Origin: Psychromicrobium xiongbiense | Lineage (GTDB): Bacteria; Actinomycetota; Actinomycetes; Actinomycetales; Micrococcaceae | Length of the DNA: 64,000 bases | Assembly (NCBI RefSeq): GCF_030271165.1 | Contig: NZ_JASSZH010000009.1 | Location: 1-64,000, forward strand | Reading direction: 5' to 3' | Shown here: positions 27,382 through 34,624 of the stretch, in pieces | Numbering within the stretch: the first letter of the stretch is position 1 | Layout: each line of letters begins with the position of its first letter | The notes under the pieces: model-generated | Databases searched by the model: none | Seen by the model: only the letters and a program-made list of their open reading frames with translations | Told to the model about the DNA's origin: nothing | Translations under genes and position numbers: made by a program

Positions 27382-28710
27382 TCAGTACGTGGTCAGCAGG
27401 CGCTCAAGGACCCGGGTACCGAAGCGCAGCGATTCAGCCGGGACTCGCTCATCGACGCCATGGAACATCCCGGTGAAGTCCAGCTCTGCCGGAAGCTGCA
27501 GGGGCGCAAAACCATAGCCGGTGATGCCTAGGCGACTCAGTGATTTGTTGTCGGTGCCGCCGGAGAGCGTGTAGGGAAGTACGGTCGCCTCGGGATCCTC
27601 GTGGTGCAGGGCGTCGATCATGGAATCGACCAGATTTCCGGAGAAGGGAACTTCCAGATCCACATCGTGATGCGCGTAGCTGACATCCACTCCGGCGCCC
27701 GCCAGCTCACGAACCTTCTCCAGTACCTGCTCCGACTGGCCGGGCAGCGTCCGCGCATCGATCAGTGCCTCTGCTGTGCCCGGGATGACATTGTGCTTAT
27801 AGCCAGCGTTGAGCACCGTCGGGTTCGTGGTGTTCTGCAGCGTGGCACCGACAAACCGGGCCACCGTGCCCAGTTCCCGCAACAGCACGTCCGGGTTCTC
27901 GGGATCGAACTCGACGCCGGTCAGCTCGGTGACCCCGTCCAGGAACTGCCGGGTGGTCTTGGTCAGCTCAATGGGCCATTCGTACTCGCCAATCCGGGTG
28001 ACCGCACCGGCCAGTCGGGTGACAGCGTTATCCGTGTTGATCTGGGATCCGTGCCCGGCGCGACCATGAGCCTGCAGGCGCAGCCAGGACAGGCCCTTCT
28101 CGGCAGTCTGCAGCAGATAGGCGCGCTTTCCGCCGATCTGTGCGGAGAATCCACCGACCTCGCTGATCGCCTCGGTGGCACCTTCGAAGAGTTCCGGTCG
28201 GTGCTCGACAGCCCAGCGCGCGCCCAGCGAGCCACCAGCCTCCTCATCGGCAAAGAAAGCGAACACGATGTCGCGGCGCGGCTTGCGTCCTTGACGGGCC
28301 AGCGACCGCATCACGGAGAGGATCATGGCGTCCATGTCCTTCATATCCACCGCGCCACGGCCCCAGATCAGGCCATCGCGAAGCTCGGCGCCGAACGGAT
28401 CAACACTCCAGTCGGCAGCCGCGGCGGGGACCACATCGAGGTGACCGTGCACCACGAGTGCTCCCAGGCTGCTGTCGCTGCCCGGCATCCGGGTCACCAC
28501 GGAGGTGCGCCCCGGGGCGGCTTCAAAGATCGTCGTGGACAGGCCGACGTCTTCGATCAGCCCGGCAGTGTATTCAGCGGCCGCGCGCTCCCCGGGGCCG
28601 GAATCGTCGCCGAAGTTGGAGGTATCGAAGCGAATCAGCTCCTGGCAGATCCGCACCACCTCGTCTTCAGCCAGGATGCTGTCTGAACCGGAGAGTCCGT
28701 CGGTTGCCAC
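27382..28710 (-). CDS. M20 family zinc metallopeptidase
   Basis: About 442 residues from a GTG at 28710, which has AAAGGA eight bases upstream; the longer frame lacks homology. Metal and catalytic motifs are VVHGHLDVVPA, GRGAVDMKDMD and FADEEAGG, with the last ligand His in LSGGTDN-to-FHGVDE. The dimerisation domain lies in the middle (SWLRLQAHGRAGHGS). The family hydrolyses peptides or N-acyl amino acids in the cytoplasm; this group is close to dipeptidase / ArgE-DapE-like enzymes. No signal peptide. The substrate is not predicted. Confidence 0.9.
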   Translation of the reverse strand: MATDGLSGSDSILAEDEVVRICQELIRFDTSNFGDDSGPGERAAAEYTAGLIEDVGLSTTIFEAAPGRTSVVTRMPGSDSSLGALVVHGHLDVVPAAAADWSVDPFGAELRDGLIWGRGAVDMKDMDAMILSVMRSLARQGRKPRRDIVFAFFADEEAGGSLGARWAVEHRPELFEGATEAISEVGGFSAQIGGKRAYLLQTAEKGLSWLRLQAHGRAGHGSQINTDNAVTRLAGAVTRIGEYEWPIELTKTTRQFLDGVTELTGVEFDPENPDVLLRELGTVARFVGATLQNTTNPTVLNAGYKHNVIPGTAEALIDARTLPGQSEQVLEKVRELAGAGVDVSYAHHDVDLEVPFSGNLVDSMIDALHHEDPEATVLPYTLSGGTDNKSLSRLGITGYGFAPLQLPAELDFTGMFHGVDERVPAESLRFGTRVLERLLTTY

Positions 28711-28865
28711 GTGGAGTGTCCTTTCACTGAGGCCCACCATCGCCCGGGAACTGCCTCGAAGCGGGCGCGGCCTGCCGTTGTTTTCCTCCAGCCTACTTCG
28801 CGGGCGCGCAGTCGTCCCACTGCTTCGGAGAACCGGCCATTTACGCTTTTCAGGCTGGTTCATGC

Positions 28866-28871
28866 TATGGT
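28866..28871 (+). promoter_or_regulatory. Possible -10 box for tRNA-Leu
   Basis: TATGGT lies about 90 bases before the tRNA 5' end. The -35 match is weak and spacing uncertain. It is the best candidate in the 248-base gap before the tRNA. Confidence 0.3.
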
Positions 28872-28958
28872 TTTTCTCGCTGCTTTTGTGGCTGATCGAC
28901 GTGTTGGAAGGCGCATTTTAGCCCTCCCCGGAGGTATCGATCAGCTCCAAGATCACCT

Positions 28959-29041
28959 GCGCGGGTGGCGGAATGGCAGACGCGCTAGCTTGAGGTGCTA
29001 GTCCTGGAAACGGGGTGGGGGTTCAAGTCCCCCTCCGCGCA
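28959..29041 (+). tRNA. tRNA-Leu (anticodon GAG)
   Basis: An 83-base class II tRNA. Acceptor GCGCGGG pairs with TCCGCGC (one G-T), the D-arm is GGAATGGCAGAC, the anticodon stem CTAGC/GCTAG frames loop TTGAGGT with anticodon GAG, a long variable arm follows, and the T-arm is GGGGG TTCAAGT CCCCC. The discriminator is A and CCA is not encoded. It reads CUC and CUU leucine codons. Confidence 0.96.
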
Positions 29042-29047
29042 CGTTGG

Positions 29048-29073
29048 GAGGCCCGGTTTTCCGGGCCTCTTTT
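29048..29073 (+). terminator. Rho-independent terminator of tRNA-Leu
   Basis: GAGGCCCGG, TTTT loop, CCGGGCCTC and then TTTT. The 9-bp stem with U-tract begins 6 bases after the tRNA. Confidence 0.9.
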
Positions 29074-29130
29074 GCGTTTGAGGCCCGTTGTGGGGCTCCG
29101 TGATACTCCGGTGGTTCAACGAGCTGTCAC

Positions 29131-29206
29131 CAGGTCCCGGTTCACCGGGCGCCCAGGCGGGATCTGCTGTCAGGTCCCGGTTCAGGCGACAGCCACGCGG
29201 GATCTG
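29131..29206. repeat. Two tandem 40-base hairpin repeats
   Basis: Copies at 29131-29166 and 29171-29206 share CAGGTCCCGGTTCA at the left and CGGGATCTG at the right. In each copy these arms pair (9 bp with one G-U). Outer GTCAC/GTGAC flanks also pair across both copies. It lies just after the stop of the nitrilase pseudogene, so it could be a double terminator, or a REP-like element. Confidence 0.65.
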
Positions 29207-29216
29207 GTGACCGCAG

Positions 29217-30027
29217 TTAGTCCCTCAAAACCGTATTTCCCCTGGCGTCAACCTGCAGCGTGAAAATGTCCGGGCGGGTGTAATGAACGGCTGGGTCGAA
29301 TGCGAACGTGGCGGCCGCAAGGTCATCGGTCTCGATGTCCACCAGAAGCACGCCTTCGGTTTCCCTCAGTGGCCCGGCCAGCACCTCCCCCAAGGGGCTG
29401 ACGATGATGCTCCCTCCGTTGATCAGGACCCTTTCCGGATCGTTTTCCCCGGATGGGCTGGAGGTCCGCGGGGAGATCGGAGCGAAGCAAGTACTGATTG
29501 GCTCTGATCACGAAGCAGCGCCCCTCGAGAGCAACGTGCTTCATGGTGGCCCGCCACTGTTCACGGTCGTCAACGGTCGGCGCGCACCAGATCTCACCCC
29601 CCCTGGTCATACATCGCCTGCCGGTAAAGGGGCATGTAGTTCTCCCAGCAGGTGGCTGATCCGAGAACACCTACCTCCGTGTGTATCGCCTGCATCGTCG
29701 AACCATCACCTTCGATGGCGGCCGAGACGATGATCGCACCCAGCTCGGCCGAGAGCTCAGCAAGCCGGTCGGTTTCGGGTCCGGGAACGCTAATGGCCGA
29801 TTCGGCGTAGCGGCGGAAGGTTTCCCGCCCCTCGGGCGAGCGGGAACCGAAGGTACTGCCGAGTCGAGGCCTTTGGGGTGGCCGCCCAGGAACGCTTCTG
29901 GCAGGACCACCAGGAAGGCACCCGCAGAGGTAGCTTCGCGGAGGAACTTCTCCGCCGTCGCAAGTGAGCGCGGGGTATTGAAGAGTGTGGAGCCTGCCTG
30001 GGTCGCGGCGACGGTGATTCGCGTCAT
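29217..30027 (-). pseudogene. Decayed nitrilase gene (multiple frameshifts)
   Basis: Joining three frames gives a carbon-nitrogen hydrolase of the nitrilase type, about 270 residues. The N-terminus (VAATQAGSTLFNTP, then VLPEAFLGGHPKGLD) has the catalytic Glu. A shift follows near 29870; the next segment carries catalytic Cys in ATCWENYMPL and ends MYDQGG. A second shift falls in a run of seven G (29597-29603), after which EIWCAPTVDDREQW and LEGRCFVIRANQYL continue. A third shift near 29450 leads to LINGGSIIVSPLGEVLAGP and HYTRPDIFTLQVD. All catalytic residues are intact, so inactivation is recent, or some shifts are base-calling errors. It would convert a nitrile to an acid. Confidence 0.82.
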
Positions 30028-30081
30028 GTCCTCAACGCTAGCCCGGGTGAGAGCGGGCAGGACGCTGGTCAGCAGCAGTCA

Positions 30082-31050
30082 TCAGCCCGGAAGCGAACCC
30101 CCGGAAATTTCCTCCTCCGATGCCAAGGGCTCAATCCTGCCGCTGAAGTTCAGCTTCCCGCTCCGAGGGCTCCAGCCCTGAAACTCGGTCCCCGCCCAGG
30201 AACCGGAATCCAGCTGCTCCGTGAAACGCACTGCCACCGATCCTGGCAGGGTCACGGCAGTGGCAAACCCGATGTCCCAGCGGTAGGCCGCCTGCCCGGC
30301 AGGCAACGCCGCAGTGAGCGCCCGCGAGGCCAGATACATCCCGTGAGCAATCGTCGTCTTCAGACCCAGGGCTCTGGCACCCCACCGGGTGGTGTGGATC
30401 GGATTCACATCCCCGGAAACCGCTGCATAGTCCCGCCCTGTCGTGGCCTTCAGCCTCCAGTGGGCGTTGGCGTCGGGCGCGGTGAAAGGCACCCGGTCAT
30501 CGGCCGCCTCCGGATAGTCCAGACGAACCCCTCGCGACAAATAGGTGGAGACCCCGCGCCAGGCGAGCTCCCCTGCTGCATCCCGTGCCTCGGCCAGCAC
30601 ATCGAACTGAGTCCCAGCCCGGTGTCTGCGCGGGTTGATCACACGGACCCGCACCTCAAAACTCTCATCGGGGTCGATCCTGCGCCGTTGCTCCACACGG
30701 TTGCGCAGATGAATCAGCCCGAGCAGCGGCACCGGGAAGTCGTCCAATGTCATCAGGACCATGGACACCGGGAAGCACAGAATGTGCATCAACCCGGCAG
30801 AGACCTCGTCCCGCCCAGCACCGTGCATCAGCCGGTTGAACTCCTCCAGCCGGGCACGGTCTACCCGCACCTCGCTGGCTACCACCACGGTTCCGGGAAA
30901 CTGCCGGGGGCGACGCAACAGGCCGAGGGCGCCCAGAGCTGCATCGCGCCCAGCCTGGGCATAGAGGGCTCCCAGTTCGGGAACCCGCTGCAGACGCAGC
31001 ACCGAGGACGGCGCTGCAGTCCCCCCTGCAGTCTCTTCCGGGCTGCTCAT
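30082..31050 (-). CDS. MaoC-type (R)-hydratase, HtdX-like
   Basis: A 322-residue double hot-dog protein. The hydratase motif is RDYAAVSGDVNPIHTT (Asp and His of the MaoC active site), followed by TTIAHGMYLASRAL. The N-terminal half is a non-catalytic hot-dog. The size and the neighbours match mycobacterial HtdX, a 3-hydroxyacyl dehydratase acting on acyl-CoA or acyl-ACP. Its ATG overlaps the stop of the FabG4-like gene by 4 bases. It is the last gene of the thiolase-reductase-hydratase operon. Confidence 0.88.
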   Translation of the reverse strand: MSSPEETAGGTAAPSSVLRLQRVPELGALYAQAGRDAALGALGLLRRPRQFPGTVVVASEVRVDRARLEEFNRLMHGAGRDEVSAGLMHILCFPVSMVLMTLDDFPVPLLGLIHLRNRVEQRRRIDPDESFEVRVRVINPRRHRAGTQFDVLAEARDAAGELAWRGVSTYLSRGVRLDYPEAADDRVPFTAPDANAHWRLKATTGRDYAAVSGDVNPIHTTRWGARALGLKTTIAHGMYLASRALTAALPAGQAAYRWDIGFATAVTLPGSVAVRFTEQLDSGSWAGTEFQGWSPRSGKLNFSGRIEPLASEEEISGGSLPG

Positions 31051-32396
31051 TGCCCCACCAGATTCTGGCCGCAGACCCGCACCACGTTCGCACTGATGCC
31101 ACCGGCCGCCGGACTGGCCAGGAAGGCGATGGTCTCTGCGACGTCTTGCGGCAGGCCACCTTGCTGCAGGGAGTTCAGTCGACGGGCCACTTCCCGGGTG
31201 GCAAAGGGGATCCTGGCCGTCATCTCGGTTTCAATGAACCCCGGAGCGACCGCATTGACCGTCCCACCCACCGGAGCCAGCAGGGGCGCCGTCGCACGGA
31301 CCATTCCGATCACTCCGGCTTTGGAGGCAGCGTAGTTGGTCTGCCCGCGGTTGCCCGCAATGCCGCTCGTGGAGGCCACCGAGACAATATGCGGCTGCTC
31401 GCGGAACAGCGGTGAGGCCAGCAGCGCCTCATTGATGGCCAGCTGAGCGGAGATATTGACCGCCAGCACCGAGTTCCAGCGGGCGGGATCCATATTGGCC
31501 AGCAGTTTGTCCCGGGTGATGCCCGCATTGTGCACCATGATGTCGAGCCGACCGTAGCGCTGCTGGGCGTGGTCCAGGATCTTCTGCCCGGCATCGGCAG
31601 CCGTCACATCCAGTTGAAGCGCCGTGCCGTGAACCGCGTTGGCCACGGACGCCAGGTGATCCCCTGCGGCAGGGATGTCCACGGCGATGATCTGTGCCCC
31701 GTCCCGGGCCAGTGTGGTGGCGATGGCGGCACCGATGCCCCGGGCAGCCCCGGTCACCACAGCGACCTTGCCGGCGAGCGGCTGCGCCCAGTCCTCGGGC
31801 AGTGTGCCGCCGGTGCCAGCGATGGTCAGGAACTGACCGTCGACGAAGGCGGAGCGGCCCGAGAGGAAGAAGCGCAGCGCACCCAGCACACTGGTCGCGG
31901 TGGTGTCGATGCCCTCGCCCAGCACCAGACCGTTCGCGGTGGCTCCGGCACGCAGCTCCTTGGCCAGCGAACGGACCAGCCCGTCCACGCCGTGCCGGCC
32001 CGCGCTCTGAGCTGGCGTGGCGGCATCGGCCGCTGCCCGGGACACCGTCACGATCCGCCCGTTGGGAGCAAGGTCCCGCAGCGAGGCGGAGAGGGTGAGA
32101 GCAGGCTCGGCCAGGTCGCCGGGGTGCGCAAGCTCATCGAGGACCAGCACGATGGCGCCGAGGCGCTGCTTCGGGGCGGCCACCCGGCGCACGTCCAGGT
32201 CCCAGGCCAGGAGCGAGACCGCCAGGGCTTCCGCCCCGACTCCCGTGCCGAGCACCAGCACCGGACCTTCCAGCAGGGGCCTATCCGGGCTGTAGCGACG
32301 CAGAATCGCCGGTTGCGGCAGGCCGAGCCTGCGGGCCAGGTCCTTCCCGACGCCCTGGGAGACGAAGCGGGTGTAACCGTCCGCGGGGGCGCTCAT
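31047..32396 (-). CDS. FabG4-like high-molecular-weight 3-oxoacyl reductase
   Basis: A 449-residue protein. The C-terminal 240 residues are a complete SDR: VTGAARGIGAAIATTL (about 213), HNAG, the Ser of SVASTSG and YAASK. The N-terminal 200 residues are a second, degenerate Rossmann domain without YxxxK, as in mycobacterial FabG4. It should reduce 3-oxoacyl-CoA/ACP (or the reverse) with NAD(P)H. Overlaps of 4 bases on each side with the thiolase and hydratase genes show a tightly coupled operon. Confidence 0.92.
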   Translation of the reverse strand: MSAPADGYTRFVSQGVGKDLARRLGLPQPAILRRYSPDRPLLEGPVLVLGTGVGAEALAVSLLAWDLDVRRVAAPKQRLGAIVLVLDELAHPGDLAEPALTLSASLRDLAPNGRIVTVSRAAADAATPAQSAGRHGVDGLVRSLAKELRAGATANGLVLGEGIDTTATSVLGALRFFLSGRSAFVDGQFLTIAGTGGTLPEDWAQPLAGKVAVVTGAARGIGAAIATTLARDGAQIIAVDIPAAGDHLASVANAVHGTALQLDVTAADAGQKILDHAQQRYGRLDIMVHNAGITRDKLLANMDPARWNSVLAVNISAQLAINEALLASPLFREQPHIVSVASTSGIAGNRGQTNYAASKAGVIGMVRATAPLLAPVGGTVNAVAPGFIETEMTARIPFATREVARRLNSLQQGGLPQDVAETIAFLASPAAGGISANVVRVCGQNLVGQ

Positions 32397-33796
32397 GCCT
32401 GGGTCTCCTGCTCAGTGGACGTAGCGTCAGTGGAAGCAGCGCCCTCAGGAGTCGGCGCGTCAGACTCCAGAATGGCCACCACACCCAGGCCGCCAGCGGC
32501 GCAGATCGAGATCAGGCCGCGGCTGGGCCTGCCCGTCTCCGCTGACTTTTCGGCGAGCATCTTGGCCAGCGAAGCCACAATCCGACCGCCCGTCGCGGCG
32601 AAGGGATGCCCTGCCGCGAGGGATGAACCGTTGACGTTGAGCTTGCTTCGGTCGAGCGTGCCGAAGGCACCGGGCAGGCCCAGCCGCTCGCGGCCGAACT
32701 CCGGGTCTTCCCAGGCGGCGAGCGCACTCAGCACCGTCGCGGCGAAGGCCTCATGGATTTCGAAGAAATCGAAGTCGTCCAGGGTCAGCCCCTGCCGGGC
32801 CAGCAGCCGGGGTACGGCAAAGGCAGGGGCCATCAGCAGTCCGTCCTTGCCGTGCACAAAGTCGACGGCGGCTGCCTCTCCGTCCACCACGCGGGCAAGG
32901 ATAGGCAGGTCGTGGGCATGAGCCCATTCCGGGGTGCCCAGCAGCACGGCGGAGGCACCGTCGGTCAACGGGGTGGAGTTGCCGGCCGTCATCGTCGCCG
33001 GGGTGCTCAGCCGTTTGCCGAACACCGGGGCGAGCTTGCCGAGCTTCTCGAGGCTGGTATCCGCCCGCAGGTTGGAATCGCGGTTCAGGCCCTTATAGGG
33101 GGTCATCAGATCATCGAAAAAGCCACGTTCATAGGCCGCAGCCAGGTTCTGATGGCTGGCCAATGCCAGTTCGTCCTGGGCTTCGCGGCTGATCTTCCAC
33201 TGCGCGGTGGTCAGCGCCTGGTGCTCACCCATCGACAGGCCGGTGCGCGGTTCCCCCGTTCCGGGAGCGTTGGGAGCCAGATCGGCTGGGCGCAACCGGG
33301 AGAGGATTTTCAGCTTGGCCCCGGTGGTGCGGGCCCGGCTCAGGTCCAGCAGCGCGGTGCGCAGCTTCTCGCTCACGGCGATCGGCGCATCGGAGGCGGA
33401 GTCCACGCCACCGGCGATGGCGGAATCAATCTGCCCGACCTTGATCTTGTTGGCCAGACCCAGCACGGCTTCAAGTCCGGTGGCGCAGGCCTGCTGGAGA
33501 TCGTAGGCGGGCGTCTCAGCGGACAACGCAGATCCCAGAACACTTTCCCGCGTCAGATTGAAATCCCGGGAGTGCTTGAGCACGGCCCCGGCTGCCACTT
33601 CACCGATGTGCTCACCGGCCAGGCCGAACCTGGCGATCAGTCCGTCCAGGGCCGCCGTGAGCATGCTCTGATTGGAGGCGTAGGTGTAGGCGCCTCCAGC
33701 CCGGGCGAAGGGAATCCGGTTGCCACCGATGATGACGGCTTCCCGCAGGGTGTTGCTGCTGGAGGACGATGACGTTTCGCGCGACGCTGCGGGCAT
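32393..33796 (-). CDS. Acetyl-CoA C-acyltransferase (thiolase, FadA2-like)
   Basis: A 467-residue thiolase. The acyl-accepting Cys is in LQQACATGLEA (variant of CxSG, with Thr for Ser), and the second site reads SLAAGHPFAATGGR with the catalytic His; the last Cys is in ICAAGGLG. The sequence is of the trifunctional-type thiolases that work with FabG4/HtdX or a fatty-acid oxidation complex. The upstream 63 bases hold the divergent promoter shared with the TetR gene. It cleaves or condenses 3-oxoacyl-CoA. Confidence 0.9.
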   Translation of the reverse strand: MPAASRETSSSSSSNTLREAVIIGGNRIPFARAGGAYTYASNQSMLTAALDGLIARFGLAGEHIGEVAAGAVLKHSRDFNLTRESVLGSALSAETPAYDLQQACATGLEAVLGLANKIKVGQIDSAIAGGVDSASDAPIAVSEKLRTALLDLSRARTTGAKLKILSRLRPADLAPNAPGTGEPRTGLSMGEHQALTTAQWKISREAQDELALASHQNLAAAYERGFFDDLMTPYKGLNRDSNLRADTSLEKLGKLAPVFGKRLSTPATMTAGNSTPLTDGASAVLLGTPEWAHAHDLPILARVVDGEAAAVDFVHGKDGLLMAPAFAVPRLLARQGLTLDDFDFFEIHEAFAATVLSALAAWEDPEFGRERLGLPGAFGTLDRSKLNVNGSSLAAGHPFAATGGRIVASLAKMLAEKSAETGRPSRGLISICAAGGLGVVAILESDAPTPEGAASTDATSTEQETQA

Positions 33797-33819
33797 GAAC
33801 TGCTCCTGAAGAAGGACGA

Positions 33820-33852
33820 TTGATTACCGATACTTATCGTACCTGATACGCT
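33820..33852 (+). promoter_or_regulatory. TetR promoter with overlapping palindrome
   Basis: TTGATT (33820-33825) and TGATAC (33844-33849) are 18 bases apart; TACGCT (33847-33852) is an alternative -10 seven bases from the GTG. Between them lies the palindrome CGATACTTATCG (33828-33839), a likely operator for the TetR protein, placed to repress both divergent promoters. Assignment is inference. Confidence 0.45.
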
Positions 33853-33859
33853 GGGTACC

Positions 33860-34624
33860 GTGAATCTTGCACGGACTGAGGTTGAGGCTCCCGAAGCAGC
33901 CGGCCCGCTCGCTGTGGACGGCAGGTCCGCCCGATGGGCCAGTCACCGCCAGCAACGACGCGGCGAACTGATCAAAGCCGCACGGAAAGCAGTCCACCGG
34001 CTCGGCCCCGAGGCCTCGATGGACGATCTCGCTGCCGCAGCAGCGACCTCCAAATCAGTGTTCTATCGCTATTTTGGCGACAAAGCCGGCCTGCAGTATG
34101 CCGTGGGTGAGGTCGTTATCGCGAGCATGCAGGAGGCGGTACTTTCCGCGGCTGAGGGTGCCACCACTCCCCGCCAGGGCCTGAAAAACATGGTCACCGC
34201 CTATCTCACGATGGCGGCAACCTCGCCCAACGTCTACGCCTTCGTGACCCAGAATTCACTGGACGGCACCATGAGCAATTCCGGGTCGATGGGGCTTCCG
34301 GCAGACCTCAGTCACGCCAGCGGCGCTCTGGGCAGTTTCTTCCATCACATCGTGGCCATGGTGGCGGCCCCGATGGAAGGACAGCTCGGTGGCTCCGCCG
34401 CCCCGACCGCCCGATACTGGCCTACCGCCGCCATCGGCCTGGTCCGTACTGTCGGCGAGCTGTGGCTCGCCGATTCCTCTCAGAACCGCCCCGAGGCGGA
34501 AACACTCGCCGAAGACATCACGTCCTGGCTGTTTGAGGGCATTCACTCACACGGCGCACTGTCAGCAACCATTCTCTCCACACCCGCCACACCGTCAGTT
34601 CCTGAAAGGACAGCTCACCGATGA
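33860..34624 (+). CDS. TetR family regulator of fatty-acid genes
   Basis: A 254-residue TetR repressor. The helix-turn-helix is LIKAARKAVHRLGPEASMDDLAAAAATSKSVFYRYFGDK-type around residues 34-75 (ASMDDLAAAAATSKSVFYRYF). The ligand-binding domain follows. The start is a GTG close to the -10 box, so the transcript is nearly leaderless. Its stop overlaps the acyl-CoA oxidase ATG by 4 bases. It is divergent from the thiolase operon, so it probably controls both units in response to acyl-CoA; the ligand is an inference. Confidence 0.88.
   Translation: MNLARTEVEAPEAAGPLAVDGRSARWASHRQQRRGELIKAARKAVHRLGPEASMDDLAAAAATSKSVFYRYFGDKAGLQYAVGEVVIASMQEAVLSAAEGATTPRQGLKNMVTAYLTMAATSPNVYAFVTQNSLDGTMSNSGSMGLPADLSHASGALGSFFHHIVAMVAAPMEGQLGGSAAPTARYWPTAAIGLVRTVGELWLADSSQNRPEAETLAEDITSWLFEGIHSHGALSATILSTPATPSVPERTAHR

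Noticed and set aside
29217-30027. Programmed frameshifting as an explanation for the nitrilase frames
   Set aside because: Three shifts in different places in one gene are not a known programmed pattern; decay or sequencing error is more likely.
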